Notes under the pieces: model-generated
What the model saw: the letters and a program-made list of their open reading frames with translations, nothing else
Database searches by the model: none
Told to the model about the DNA's origin: nothing
Source of the DNA: JAGPUQ01 sp963708735
GTDB lineage: Bacteria > Pseudomonadota > Gammaproteobacteria > Pseudomonadales > Porticoccaceae
NCBI GenBank assembly: GCA_963708735.1
Contig: CAVPTW010000005.1
Span: forward strand, 1-64,000
DNA length: 64,000 nucleotides
Reading direction: 5' to 3'
Translations under genes and position numbers: made by a program
Part shown: piece after piece, positions 9,015 through 18,368 of the stretch
Layout of the letters: every line of letters begins with the position of its first letter
How positions within the stretch are numbered: position 1 is the stretch's first letter

Positions 9015-9677
9015 TCAGCGCTTGCGCAGCAGGCTGAGTCCATCGCCGATGGGCACCAGACTCAGGTCCACCCGCACATCCCTGTGGATGCGGCGATTGA
9101 ACGCCCGGATCGCGCGCGTGTCCGCGTCGGCGGTCGCCGTATCCAGCACCCGGCCGTTCCACAGCACGTTATCGACCACGATCAATCCGCCCGGCCGCAA
9201 CAGCGCCAGGCACTGTTCGTAATAGCCCGCGTAGCCGGTCTTGTCGGCGTCGATAAAGGCGAGATCGAAGCTGCCCGCGGCGCCCTCGGCAAGCAGCGTC
9301 GCCAGGGTTTCGGACGCCGGCGCAAGGCGCAGGTCGATGCGATCGGCAACCCCGGCGCGCGCCCAGTATTCCTGTGCAATGCGGGTGTATTCGGCGCTGA
9401 TGTCGCAGGCGATCAAACGCCCGTCGGCGGGCAATGCCGCCGCCACGCAGAGCGCGCTGTAGCCGGTGAAGACGCCGATCTCCAGCGCCTTGCGCACCCC
9501 CAGCAGACGCGCCAGCAGGGTCATGAACTGACCCTGCTCGGGCGCGATCTGCATGCGGGCTTCCGGCATCTGACGGGTGCGCTCGCGCAACTCCTGCAAC
9601 AGATCCGACTCGCGCAGCGAGACCTCGAGCAGATAGGTGTAAAGTTCCGGCGTGAGCTGAATGCTCTGATTCGACAT
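9015..9677 (-). CDS. SAM-dependent O-methyltransferase (caffeoyl-CoA OMT type)
   Basis: 220-residue class I methyltransferase of the bacterial O-methyltransferase family 3. The SAM-binding motif is ALEIGVFTGYSAL near residue 66; the metal/substrate motif LAFIDADKTGY and the later VVDNVLWNG block follow. Family members methylate catechol-type hydroxyls with a divalent cation; the natural substrate here is unknown. It leads a two-gene unit with the SMR transporter and is divergent from the TVP38-reductase gene. Confidence 0.9.
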   Translation of the reverse strand: MSNQSIQLTPELYTYLLEVSLRESDLLQELRERTRQMPEARMQIAPEQGQFMTLLARLLGVRKALEIGVFTGYSALCVAAALPADGRLIACDISAEYTRIAQEYWARAGVADRIDLRLAPASETLATLLAEGAAGSFDLAFIDADKTGYAGYYEQCLALLRPGGLIVVDNVLWNGRVLDTATADADTRAIRAFNRRIHRDVRVDLSLVPIGDGLSLLRKR

Positions 9678-9831
9678 GACGCGTTCCCGACCGGATGGGT
9701 TGGCACTCTAGCACCGCCGGCAACCGCGCGTAATGAATGCAGTCCGGGCCGCGACCAGGGCTCTGGGCAGCGCGCGTGTCGCGGGCATGCCCGATTTTTC
9801 CGCACCGACATTACCGGACCCGACGACGACC

Positions 9832-11975
9832 ATGATCCAACGTGTTGCCCTCTGGATACTTGTCGGCGTGGCCGTCGTCGCCTTCCTTGCGCTCGATCTC
9901 GGCCACTGGCTGACGTTCGAGAATCTCCAGAGCCAGCGCGCGGCCCTGGTGGGCTACCGGGACGCACACCCGCTGCTGGCCACCGCCCTCTTCTTTGCCC
10001 TGTATGTGGTGGCCACCGGTCTGTCGCTGCCCGGCGCCGCCATCCTGACCCTCGCCGCCGGCGCCATCTTCGGACTGGTGTGGGCAACGCTGCTAGTCTC
10101 CTTTGCATCAAGCCTGGGCGCTACCCTGGCGTTTCTGACCGCGCGTTATCTCGTTCGCGATTCCATCCGGTCCCGCTACGGAACCCGTCTCCAGGCCATC
10201 GATGCCGGCATCGCCCGCGACGGCGCGTTCTATCTGTTCACCCTGCGGCTGGTGCCGCTGTTTCCGTTCGTTGTGATCAATCTGCTGCTCGGCCTGACCG
10301 CGATGCGCACCCGGACCTTCTATTGGGTGAGTCAGCTCGGGATGTTGCCGGCAACGCTCGTCTATGTGAACGCCGGCACCCAGCTCGGCCAGCTGTCCTC
10401 GCCCGCCGGCATTCTATCGCCGCGGTTGCTCGGGGCGTTCGCGCTGCTGGGCCTGTTTCCGCTGCTCGCCCGCAAGCTCCTGGCGCGCCTCCGGGCGCGA
10501 CGCCAGTACGCGGGCTTCGCCAAACCCGCACGCTTCGACCGCAATCTGATCGTGATCGGCGCCGGCAGCGCCGGGCTGGTGAGCGCCTATATTGCCGCTG
10601 CGGTGAAAGCCAAGGTCACCCTGATCGAAGCGCACCGCATGGGCGGCGACTGCCTCAATACCGGCTGCGTACCATCGAAAGCCCTGCTGCGCGCGGCGAA
10701 GTTTGCCCACGAACTGGGCCGCGCCGGGGAATTCGGTTTCGCTGCCGTGCCGGTCGTGCCGGATTTCGCCCGCGTCATGGATCGGGTACGGGAGGTGATT
10801 CGCGCCATCGAACCCCATGATTCGGTGGCGCGCTACGAAGCACTCGGGGTCGAGTGCTTGCAGGGCCATGCCCGTCTGGTGGACCCCTGGACAGTCGAAG
10901 TCGATGGCCGGCGCCTGAGCGCACCCAATATCGTGCTCGCCACCGGCGCACGGCCCTTCGCGCCGCCACTGCCGGGGCTGGCGGAAGCCGGCTATCTCAC
11001 TTCCGACAATCTCTGGGAGCTGCGCGAACTGCCGCCGCGGCTGGTGGTGCTGGGCGGCGGCCCCATCGGCTGCGAACTGGCGCAGGCCTTCGCCCGCCTG
11101 GGCAGCAAAGTGACCCAGGTGGAAATGCTGCCGCGCCTGCTGATCCGCGAAGACCCCGAGGTATCGCTCGCCGTCCAGGCGCAGTTTGCCGCCGAAGGCA
11201 TCGCCGTGCTGCTGGATACCCGGGCGCTCCGTGTCGAGCGGATTGCCGCTGAAAAAATTCTGATCTGCGCCCGTGTGACGGACAGGAATTGCAGATTCCC
11301 TGCGACCATATCCTGGTCGCGGTGGGCCGCGCGGCCCGCCTCGAAGGGTACGGTCTGGAGGAACTCGGCGTGAAAACCGGCAAGACCATCGAGGTGAACG
11401 AATTCCTGCAAACCAGTTTCCCCAACATCTACGCCTGTGGCGATGTTGCCGGACCCTATCAGTTCACCCACACCGCCGCCCACATGGCCTGGTACTGCGC
11501 GGTGAATGCGCTGTTCGCGCCCTTGTTGACGCTGCGCGGCGGCAAGTTCCGGGTCGATTATTCAGTGATTCCCTGGGCCACCTTCACCGCTCCCGAAGTG
11601 GCGCGGGTGGGCCTCAACGAGACCGAGGCGAAGGAGCGCGGCATTCCCCACGAAGTCACGCGGTATCCCCTGGCGGATCTGGATCGCGCCATCGCCGAAG
11701 GCGCCACCGATGGCTTCGTCAAGGTGCTCACGGTGCCCGGCCGCGACCGCATTCTGGGCGCCACCATCGTCGGTGCCCAGGCCGGCGAACTGATCGCCGA
11801 ATTCGTGCTGGCGATGCGCCAGCGCATCGGGCTCAACAAGATCCTCGCCACTATCCACATCTATCCGACCCTGGCGGAGGCCAACAAATACGCTGCCGGG
11901 CGCTGGCAACAGGCCCACCAACCTGAAGCCCTGCTGCGCTGGGTGGCGCGCTTTCACGCCTGGCGGCGGCGCTGA
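9832..11975 (+). pseudogene. TVP38/TMEM64 membrane domain fused to FAD disulfide oxidoreductase (frameshifted)
   Basis: The N-terminal 220 or so residues form a DedA/TVP38-like membrane domain (GLSLPGAAILTLAAGAIFG). The rest is a mercuric-reductase/lipoamide-dehydrogenase-like flavoprotein: FAD motif IVIGAGSAGLVSA, redox disulfide GGDCLNTGCVPSKAL, NAD motif VVLGGGPIGCE, then ACGDVAGPYQF and YPTLAEANK. The frame breaks at an A6 run (11251-11256); adding one A restores a continuous product of roughly 714 residues. Starts at 9733 or 9787 are also possible. Such fusions are known; substrates are unclear, and mercury reduction should not be assumed because no heavy-metal domain or C-terminal Cys pair is present. 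Confidence 0.82.
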
Positions 11976-12092
11976 AGCACGGCAAGAAATCCGGGCGCGG
12001 GCAACGCGCTGGAGGGGCGCTACAATCAGCGAATAAGCGAATCAGCGCCCGGTGTCCCGGCCACTCACGACCACACCGCAGGAGACCAGCCG

Positions 12093-12494
12093 ATGTCCGC
12101 ACTTCCCTCCCGTCGCTTCTGGCTCGCCGCCCTGCTCGCCCTGGCGACCACGGCCGCGACCGCCGCGCCTTCCAGCGGACCCTATACCAACAAGCGGTTC
12201 TGGGCCTTGCAGGACGAGAACGCCCTGATTCTGGTGGCCGTCACCGGACCCGGCTGCCCCGCCTGCCGGGCGCAGCGCGCCGTGCTGGACCGCTTCCAGA
12301 AACAGCATCCGGAAGCCGACTTGAACATACTGTGGGTCGACTACGATCACCAGAAGCGCGAACTCAGGTATCTGAACGCGTCCCTCGCCGGGACGCTGAT
12401 TCTGTATCGCGGCACCGAGCGACTCGGGGCGACGGTAGCGAAGATGGAGGAAGACGCGATCATCGCGCCGATCCTCAGCGCCGCCGCACGTTAA
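12093..12494 (+). CDS. Periplasmic thioredoxin-like protein
   Basis: 133 residues with an N-terminal signal sequence (LAALLALATTAATAAP) and a thioredoxin-fold body. The active-site motif is GPGCPACRAQ, a CPAC redox pair, and LAGTLILYRG contains the region of the usual cis-Pro, though Pro itself is not evident there. AGGAGA at good spacing precedes the ATG. It follows the reductase fusion by 117 bases and may act in the same redox process. The specific partner is unknown. DsbE/TlpA-like function is one alternative. Confidence 0.75.
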   Translation: MSALPSRRFWLAALLALATTAATAAPSSGPYTNKRFWALQDENALILVAVTGPGCPACRAQRAVLDRFQKQHPEADLNILWVDYDHQKRELRYLNASLAGTLILYRGTERLGATVAKMEEDAIIAPILSAAAR

Positions 12495-12527
12495 CCGCGC
12501 AGGGTTACGACGGCGCTGAGCGCCGGT

Positions 12528-13631
12528 TCATGGCCCGGCGTCGGGTGTGTTCTCCGGCGGTTGCGACTCCGGCCCGGTCGCCGCGACCTCCTGTGTCACC
12601 GGCATCACCGTCACGCCCTGACCCAGCATCACGCCGATCCAGCGCGTGCCGGGATCGCTCTCCAGCGCGATCTTGACCAGGATGGTGAGAGGCACCGAAA
12701 GCAGCATGCCGATGGGCCCCAGCACCCAGCCCCAGAACACCAGGGACAGGAACACTACCAGGGGCGACAGATTGAGCCCGCGCCCCATCCAGCGCGGCTC
12801 CAGCACATTGCCGATCACCACATTGATGATGATCTGCACGCCGGCGGCGAGCCCAGCCGTCACCGGCCCGGCCTGTACCAGGGCCAGCAGCACCGGCGGC
12901 GCTGCCGCAAGAAACGACCCGATGGTGGGCACGAAATTGAGCAGGAAGGTAAGCAGCCCCCACATCAGCGGATAGCCGACACCGAGCAGCCACAGCGCCA
13001 GCCACACCAGTACGCCGGTGAGCAGACTGGTGAGGGTTTTGAGTCCGACATAGTGATTGACGCTGTCGGTAAAGCGGCCGATCGCCGGGAGCGAATCGGG
13101 CGGGACATTGCGCGCCTGGGCCAGCTTGTCGCGAAACCCGACCTGCTCGGCGAGGATGAACACCACCGTGATCAGGATCATGAAGCCGTTGGTGGTGACA
13201 CTGCCCAGCGACGCCAGCGTATTGCCGGCGAGCTGCATGACCGCGCCGGGATTGACGCTGTCGCGCCAGTCGCCGATATCGAAAACCACCCCGCGCTCCG
13301 CGAGCCATTGTTGCAAGCCGGCCGTCATCTCGAGGAGCCGCGTCTCGTAGAACGGCAGATCCGTGCGGAAATCCCGGATCGAGCTGCCGACCAGGGTGCC
13401 CACCAGGGCGGCGGCCGTGATGATCGCCAACACCATCACCGCAATGGCGGCCCAGCCCGGCAAGCCACGCCCCTTGAGCCAGGCGACCGGCGGCACACAG
13501 ATCAGCGCAATGAAAATGGACAACAGGAAGGGCACCAACAGCGACGCCGCTGCCTTCATCCCGGCCACCACCACGATGAAGGCAGCGGTGTAGAGCAGAA
13601 ACCGCGCGGCCACGGACAGTCTGAAACCCAT
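12528..13631 (-). CDS. AI-2E family transporter (YhhT/PerM-like)
   Basis: 367-residue inner-membrane protein with about eight hydrophobic segments, including ARFLLYTAAFIVVVAGMK and VPFLLSIFIALICVPPV near the N-terminus and the conserved GYPLMWGLLTFLLNFVPTIG block. The family includes TqsA and various solute exporters, so the AI-2 label does not define substrate. AAGGAG stands six bases before the ATG of MGFRLS, which decides the start; the ATG two codons earlier abuts this site. A Pro/Glu-rich tail follows the last helix. Confidence 0.88.
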   Translation of the reverse strand: MGFRLSVAARFLLYTAAFIVVVAGMKAAASLLVPFLLSIFIALICVPPVAWLKGRGLPGWAAIAVMVLAIITAAALVGTLVGSSIRDFRTDLPFYETRLLEMTAGLQQWLAERGVVFDIGDWRDSVNPGAVMQLAGNTLASLGSVTTNGFMILITVVFILAEQVGFRDKLAQARNVPPDSLPAIGRFTDSVNHYVGLKTLTSLLTGVLVWLALWLLGVGYPLMWGLLTFLLNFVPTIGSFLAAAPPVLLALVQAGPVTAGLAAGVQIIINVVIGNVLEPRWMGRGLNLSPLVVFLSLVFWGWVLGPIGMLLSVPLTILVKIALESDPGTRWIGVMLGQGVTVMPVTQEVAATGPESQPPENTPDAGP

Positions 13632-13686
13632 GATCATCTCCTTGTGTTTGCGCCTTCGCAGGCCGCTACCGGCGTCCACGGCAGGC

Positions 13687-13704
13687 TGATCACGGGAGTG
13701 ATCA
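13687..13704. other. Inverted repeat between two minus-strand genes
   Basis: TGATCAC-GGGA-GTGATCA forms a 7-base-pair stem just downstream of the flavin monooxygenase gene and 56 bases upstream of the AI-2E-type transporter start. No T run follows, so an operator or processing hairpin is as likely as a terminator. Confidence 0.4.
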
Positions 13705-13774
13705 GTTCCGGTTCGGAATGATGAGCCCACACAGCAAACGCCCGCGATGGTAGCAGAGCCCGTTCCGGTTCCGC

Positions 13775-14779
13775 TCAGGCTGTGCCGCGCCACTGCATCA
13801 GCAGCGCCAGCGCGCGCCGCCGCAGACTCTGGTCATGGATGTCACAGGTGAACATCAGTTCGTCTACTTCGACACGCGCAAGCAGCTTGTCGAGCTGGGC
13901 ACACACCCGCTCGCGCCCGCCGATGGCGGCGAGACCCAGCAATCCCTGCACCGCGGCCCGTTCGTCCGCGGACCAGAGCGCGTCGAGCGCCGCCACTGGC
14001 GGTTGCAGGCGCAGACTCTGGCCGCGCAGCAGTGCCAGCGCGCGCTGCTGCAGGCTGGTGGCGAGGTATTCGGCCTCCGCGTCGGTCGGCGCCGCGATCA
14101 GCGGCACGCCCGCCATCGCATAGGGCTGTGCCAGCGCGGGCGACGGTTGAAAATTGCGCCGGTAAAGCGCGAGCGCCTCTTCCAGATAGTGCGGCGCGAA
14201 ATGCGAAGCAAAGGCGTAGGGAAGGCCGAGCGCGGCGGCAAGCTGGGCGCTGTACAGACTCGAACCCAGCAGCCAGATGGCGACGCCGCTGTTGGTTCCC
14301 GGTATCGCCTGCAACGGCTGCCCTGCCTGCGCAGGCCCCAGCAGGCGCCGCACTTGCGCCACTTCGGCCGGGAAGTCCTCCACCCCGCCGGGACGGTCCC
14401 GGCGCAAGGCGCGTGCGGTGAGCGGATCGGTGCCGGGTGCGCGTCCAAGTCCCAGATCGATGCGGCCCGGATGCAGCGCGTCCAGGGTGCCGAACTGCTC
14501 GGCCACCACCAGCGGCGGATGGTTGGGCAGCATCACCCCACCCGCGCCGAGACGCAGCCGCGTGGTGCCGGCGGCGAGGTGGGCGATCAGCACCGCCGGC
14601 GCGGAGCTGGCGATGCCGTCCATGTTGTGGTGCTCGGCGACCCAGAAACGGGTGTAGCCCAGTTCCTCGGCACAGCGCGCCAGATCGAGGGAGTCGCGCA
14701 AGGCACTGGTGACATCGCCATCGGCGCGGATGGGCGCCAGATCCAGCACCGAAACGGGAATGGCCGCGAGCCGACTCAC
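13775..14779 (-). CDS. LLM-class flavin-dependent oxidoreductase (luciferase-like)
   Basis: 334-residue bacterial-luciferase-fold monooxygenase using reduced flavin. Family-typical blocks are FWVAEHHNMDGIASSAP, RLGAGGVMLPNHPP, VAEQFGTLDALHPGRIDLGLGR and WLLGSSLYSAQLAA; these match the YhbW/MsnO8-type subgroup. Length is normal and the start MSRLAAIPVSVLDLAP is the conserved N-terminus. Substrate is not predictable. It precedes the AI-2E-type transporter on the same strand with a 143-base gap. Confidence 0.88.
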   Translation of the reverse strand: MSRLAAIPVSVLDLAPIRADGDVTSALRDSLDLARCAEELGYTRFWVAEHHNMDGIASSAPAVLIAHLAAGTTRLRLGAGGVMLPNHPPLVVAEQFGTLDALHPGRIDLGLGRAPGTDPLTARALRRDRPGGVEDFPAEVAQVRRLLGPAQAGQPLQAIPGTNSGVAIWLLGSSLYSAQLAAALGLPYAFASHFAPHYLEEALALYRRNFQPSPALAQPYAMAGVPLIAAPTDAEAEYLATSLQQRALALLRGQSLRLQPPVAALDALWSADERAAVQGLLGLAAIGGRERVCAQLDKLLARVEVDELMFTCDIHDQSLRRRALALLMQWRGTA

Positions 14780-14841
14780 CGGCCCAGGTTCTCCACCCCG
14801 GCCCCGCCGTTCAGGCCTGGTTGCTCCAGTCGAAGTCGTAG

Positions 14842-14982
14842 CAGCTTGTTGAAAAACGTCGCGAGGGGGCCAGATGCGAGGCGCACGGCGCGCAGCGACC
14901 GAGACATATCAAATAGATAGGCGAGGGAGCGAGCACCGCGCAACGAAGCAGATGGCTGCCGCAGCAGTTTTTCAACACGCTG
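14842..14982. repeat. 141-base element with 16-base terminal inverted repeats (MITE-like)
   Basis: The ends CAGCTTGTTGAAAAAC and GTTTTTCAACACGCTG are inverted copies matching at 15 of 16 positions. The interior has no ORF with coding character. The element occupies part of a 478-base gene-free stretch (14780-15257) between the flavin monooxygenase and glutaminyl cyclase genes. From memory, similar sequences with TTGAAAAAC ends recur between genes in other proteobacteria, but this window holds only one copy. The remaining 275 bases before 15258 show only a weak TACAAT promoter-like box at 15133-15138. Confidence 0.65.
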
Positions 14983-15257
14983 GTAGAGGATCCAGTTGCG
15001 GTTATCGAATTTCATGTGGGTGCCCAGAGCCATCGGCGCACCATCATGACCCAACTGCAGCCGAGACGGAACAGGCCGTGCGCGTCGCCCATGCGGAACG
15101 CGCCGGTGTCCCGTTGCCGCCGACCGCCGGGCTACAATCCCGGACACCGACACCCGGCGGCCATGCCCCGGTCGCCGCCCACGGAACCACACCTCATGAT
15201 GCCTGCCAGCCCTGCTTCGCATCGCCACCGGCGGCGCCCATCCGGCGCGCGAAATCC

Positions 15258-16085
15258 GTGACCCCTACCGGCGGTGCCCGCGCCAACACGGTCAGTGCGA
15301 GGCGCACGCTCGCCATCCGGCTGCTGCTCGTTTTGTGCGCCACCGGATGCGCGACGGCAATGGCGGCGCCCGCCATGCCGGCCACCCCGCGCTACGGCTA
15401 CGAAATCGTTCACAGCTATCCCCACGACCCGGACGCGTTCACCCAGGGCCTCGCCTGGGCGGATGGCCGGCTGTTCGAGAGCACGGGACTGCTGGGACGC
15501 TCCAGTCTGCGCGAAACCGAACTGGCAACCGGTCGGATACTGAGACGGGCCGCGCTCGCTCCCTGGCTGTTTGGTGAGGGCATCGCGGTGGTGGGCGACC
15601 GCATCGTCCAGCTCACCTGGCACGAACAGCAGGCCTTCGTCCGCGATCGCGATACCTTTGAACTGCGCACTACCCTCGCCTATCGGGGTGAAGGCTGGGG
15701 CCTGACCTGGGATGGCCGCCGGCTGATCATGAGCGACGGCTCCGCCACCCTGTATTTCCGCGATCCGGAGACCTTCGCCGAACTGGGGCGGATCGCCGTC
15801 ACCGATGCCGGCGCGCCGGTCACGCAGCTCAACGAACTGGAAATGGTGGGCAATGAAATCTGGGCCAATATCTGGGGCAACGAGCGCATCGCCCGTATCG
15901 CTCCCGCGAGCGGACGCGTGACCGGCTGGATCGACCTCAAGGGGCTGATGCCCGCCGCCGCGCCGGGACACCCCATCGATGTGCTGAACGGCATCGCCTG
16001 GGACGCCGCCGGCAAGCGCCTGTTCGTGACCGGCAAGCTGTGGCCGCGCCTGTTCGAGATCCGGCTGGTGCCGGAGCGTCGCTGA
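15258..16085 (+). CDS. Glutaminyl-peptide cyclotransferase (plant-type glutamine cyclase)
   Basis: Exported enzyme predicted to convert N-terminal Gln to pyroglutamate. After a signal region (LLLVLCATGCATAMA, which could include a lipobox-like LCATGC) it has the five-bladed propeller signatures HSYPHDPDAFTQGLAW, ESTGLLGRSSLR, LTWHEQ, GEGWGLTWDG, LNELEM and NGIAWD. No ATG fits between the open upstream frame and the signal peptide, so a GTG at 15258 is the best start, giving 275 residues. The next gene follows after 7 bases. Confidence 0.82.
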   Translation: MTPTGGARANTVSARRTLAIRLLLVLCATGCATAMAAPAMPATPRYGYEIVHSYPHDPDAFTQGLAWADGRLFESTGLLGRSSLRETELATGRILRRAALAPWLFGEGIAVVGDRIVQLTWHEQQAFVRDRDTFELRTTLAYRGEGWGLTWDGRRLIMSDGSATLYFRDPETFAELGRIAVTDAGAPVTQLNELEMVGNEIWANIWGNERIARIAPASGRVTGWIDLKGLMPAAAPGHPIDVLNGIAWDAAGKRLFVTGKLWPRLFEIRLVPERR

Positions 16086-16092
16086 GGGTGCG

Positions 16093-16806
16093 ATGAATCT
16101 GCTGCTGCTTCACCCCGAGGATTTTGTCGCCGCCGACCGGGTGCGGATTCGCGATCGCCGCCTCGCCCATCTGCGCGAGGTACTCGGGGTTGCACCCGGC
16201 AGTGAACTGCGCGCGGGCTTGCTCGATGGCCCGCTGGGAACCGCCACGCTGCTGCACGTCGACGCCGACAGGGCGGAATTGACCGTGGCGCTGGATTCAC
16301 CGCCGCCGCCCCCGCTGGCGGTGAGCCTGATTCTCGCGCTGCCCCGACCCAAGATCTTGCGCCGTGTGCTGCGCGCGGCCACCATGCTCGGTGTCAAGGA
16401 GATCCATCTGGTCAACAGCTGGCGGGTCGACAAGAGCTATTGGCAGACGCCACTGCTGACTCCGGAGCGCTTGCGCGCCGAACTGCTGCTCGGCCTCGAG
16501 CAGGCACTCGATACCGCGCTGCCCAGCGTACACAGCCATCGGCGTTTCAAGCCCTTTGTCGAGGATGAACTCGATGCCATCGCCGGCGCGCGCCGGCGCC
16601 TGGTGGCCCATCCGCGCAGCGCCCTGCCGCTCACCAGCACACCGCTGGACAAACCTGTGCTGCTGGCCCTGGGACCCGAGGGCGGCTTCATTCCCTACGA
16701 GATCGACGCCCTGATCGCCGGTGGCTTTACGCCCGTAACCCTCGGGCCCCGGGTGCTCACCGTGGAAGTCGCGCTCGCCGCGGCGCTGGGCCGGTTGTCG
16801 CGGTAG
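16093..16806 (+). CDS. rsmE: 16S rRNA (uracil(1498)-N(3))-methyltransferase
   Basis: SPOUT-class methyltransferase that modifies U1498 of 16S rRNA. 237 residues with an N-terminal PUA-like region (RRLAHLREVLGVAPGSEL) and a C-terminal knotted SAM-binding part showing LALGPEGGFIPYE and LGPRVLTVEVA. The RsmE-typical KDKSYWQTP-like block appears as RVDKSYWQTP. A GAGGG lies before the ATG. It lies 7 bases after the glutaminyl cyclase gene, so probably co-transcribed. The 98-base gap to nuoN contains a small GGGGAG/CTCCCC hairpin at 16880-16893 without a T run. Confidence 0.94.
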   Translation: MNLLLLHPEDFVAADRVRIRDRRLAHLREVLGVAPGSELRAGLLDGPLGTATLLHVDADRAELTVALDSPPPPPLAVSLILALPRPKILRRVLRAATMLGVKEIHLVNSWRVDKSYWQTPLLTPERLRAELLLGLEQALDTALPSVHSHRRFKPFVEDELDAIAGARRRLVAHPRSALPLTSTPLDKPVLLALGPEGGFIPYEIDALIAGGFTPVTLGPRVLTVEVALAAALGRLSR

Positions 16807-16904
16807 TGGTCCCCGCCTCGGCGCGGCCTGCCGGAATCACCACAAGCGAAAACCCTGGCCAGTCCACTATTACTCGAATGGGGAGCCCTCCCCCTCGCGC
16901 GCGA

Positions 16905-18368
16905 TCAGGGATGGAGCAGCTGGAGTAACGGTTCCGGATAGATGCCGATCGCCAGCGTCAGCAGGACCGCGAGCAGCACCATGACGGCACCCGCGGACCA
17001 GCGCGCCGCGACGGCGGTGCCCGTGGCCACGGGGGTCGGGGAGCCGGCGGGCGGTGCCGCGTAGAGCGCGCCGATCACCCGCAGGTAATAGAAAAGTCCG
17101 ATGGCGCTGCCGAGCAGCAGACCACCCACCAGCAACCATTGACCGGAGGCGACGGCGAGTGCGAGCACGCTGAATTTCCCGATGAAACCGGCGGTGACGG
17201 GAATGCCGGCGAGCGACAGCAGCATCAGGGTCAGGGCGGCGACTACCCAGGGGCGTCGCTGGAACAGGCCGCGATAGTCGCCGAGCAGCTCGCGATCCCG
17301 GTCGCCGGCGGGGCTGGAGGCCAGCGCAACGGCGCCGAACACACCCAGCGCGGTGACGACATAGGTGAGCAGGTAGATGGCCGCGACGGCGGACGTGCCC
17401 GCGCCGGGCACGACCAGAATGATCAACAGGAAGCCGAAGTGCGCAATCGACGAATAGGCCAGCAGGCGCTTGAGATTGTCCTGGCGCAGCGCCAGCACAC
17501 TGCCGACCAGGATCGAGGCCAACGCCAGTACCACCAGGGCATTGACGAACTGCGGTGCGGCAGTGCCGCCGCCGGCGTGGAGCAGGCGCAACACGACCGC
17601 GAAGACACCGACCTTGACCACGGTGGCGAGATAGGCGGCGACGGGTGCCGGCGCGGCTTCATAAACGTCGGGCGTCCACTGATGAAAGGGCACGAGCGAC
17701 AACTTGAAAGCGAGGCCGGCGAGCAGCATCGCGCCACCTGTCAGCACCAGTGGCGTGTCGGCACTCGCGCCGGCCAGCGCCGTGGCGAGTGCGCCCAGGT
17801 CGAGGCGGCCGATGTCGGCGTAGATCAGCGCCAGCCCGAACAGCAAGGTAGCCGATGCCCCCGCCGACAGCGCCAGGTATTTCACGCCGCCTTCGAGCGC
17901 GCGGCGATCATGGATGGCATAGGCCACGCCAGCCACCATCGGCAGACTGAGCAGCTCGATGCCGATGAACAGGGTAGCGGCATGGCTCGCGCCCGCCAGC
18001 GTGAGGCCGCCGAGCCCGCCCAGCAGAATCAGCAGATAGATTTCCTCGCGATCACCGGCGCAGCCCGCAAAGTAGGCGTGACAAAGGGCCAGCACACCCA
18101 GCACGGCCGCCAACACCAGCAGCATGTAAAACCCGGACTGCGCGTCGATGGTCAGCAGCGGGGTCACGACGACGGGCTCGGCGCCGCCGAGCCAGATGGG
18201 CATCACACACACCAGCGCCAGCGCGGCGCCCAGCATGGAAAGGGTAGCGGTGACGCGATGGCAGCGGCGCACGGCGATGCCGAGCATGACCGTGACGATG
18301 GTGGCCGACAGGACGATGCTGGGCAGCAGCGCGCCTAACTGGGTCGCATCGAACTGGATCGCGTTCAT
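16905..18368 (-). CDS. nuoN: NADH-quinone oxidoreductase subunit N
   Basis: Antiporter-like membrane subunit of complex I and the last gene of the nuo operon. 487 residues, about 14 hydrophobic helices, with the proton-pathway lysines/glutamate of this family in ELLSLPMVAG, FKLSLVPFHQWTPDVYE and LKRLLAYSSIAH. Its ATG overlaps the nuoM stop by four bases, showing translational coupling. Confidence 0.97.
   Translation of the reverse strand: MNAIQFDATQLGALLPSIVLSATIVTVMLGIAVRRCHRVTATLSMLGAALALVCVMPIWLGGAEPVVVTPLLTIDAQSGFYMLLVLAAVLGVLALCHAYFAGCAGDREEIYLLILLGGLGGLTLAGASHAATLFIGIELLSLPMVAGVAYAIHDRRALEGGVKYLALSAGASATLLFGLALIYADIGRLDLGALATALAGASADTPLVLTGGAMLLAGLAFKLSLVPFHQWTPDVYEAAPAPVAAYLATVVKVGVFAVVLRLLHAGGGTAAPQFVNALVVLALASILVGSVLALRQDNLKRLLAYSSIAHFGFLLIILVVPGAGTSAVAAIYLLTYVVTALGVFGAVALASSPAGDRDRELLGDYRGLFQRRPWVVAALTLMLLSLAGIPVTAGFIGKFSVLALAVASGQWLLVGGLLLGSAIGLFYYLRVIGALYAAPPAGSPTPVATGTAVAARWSAGAVMVLLAVLLTLAIGIYPEPLLQLLHP

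Noticed and set aside
14776..15228. Open frame on the minus strand crossing the inverted-repeat element
   Set aside because: Arg-rich composition, runs through the element's terminal repeats, and has no recognisable homology.
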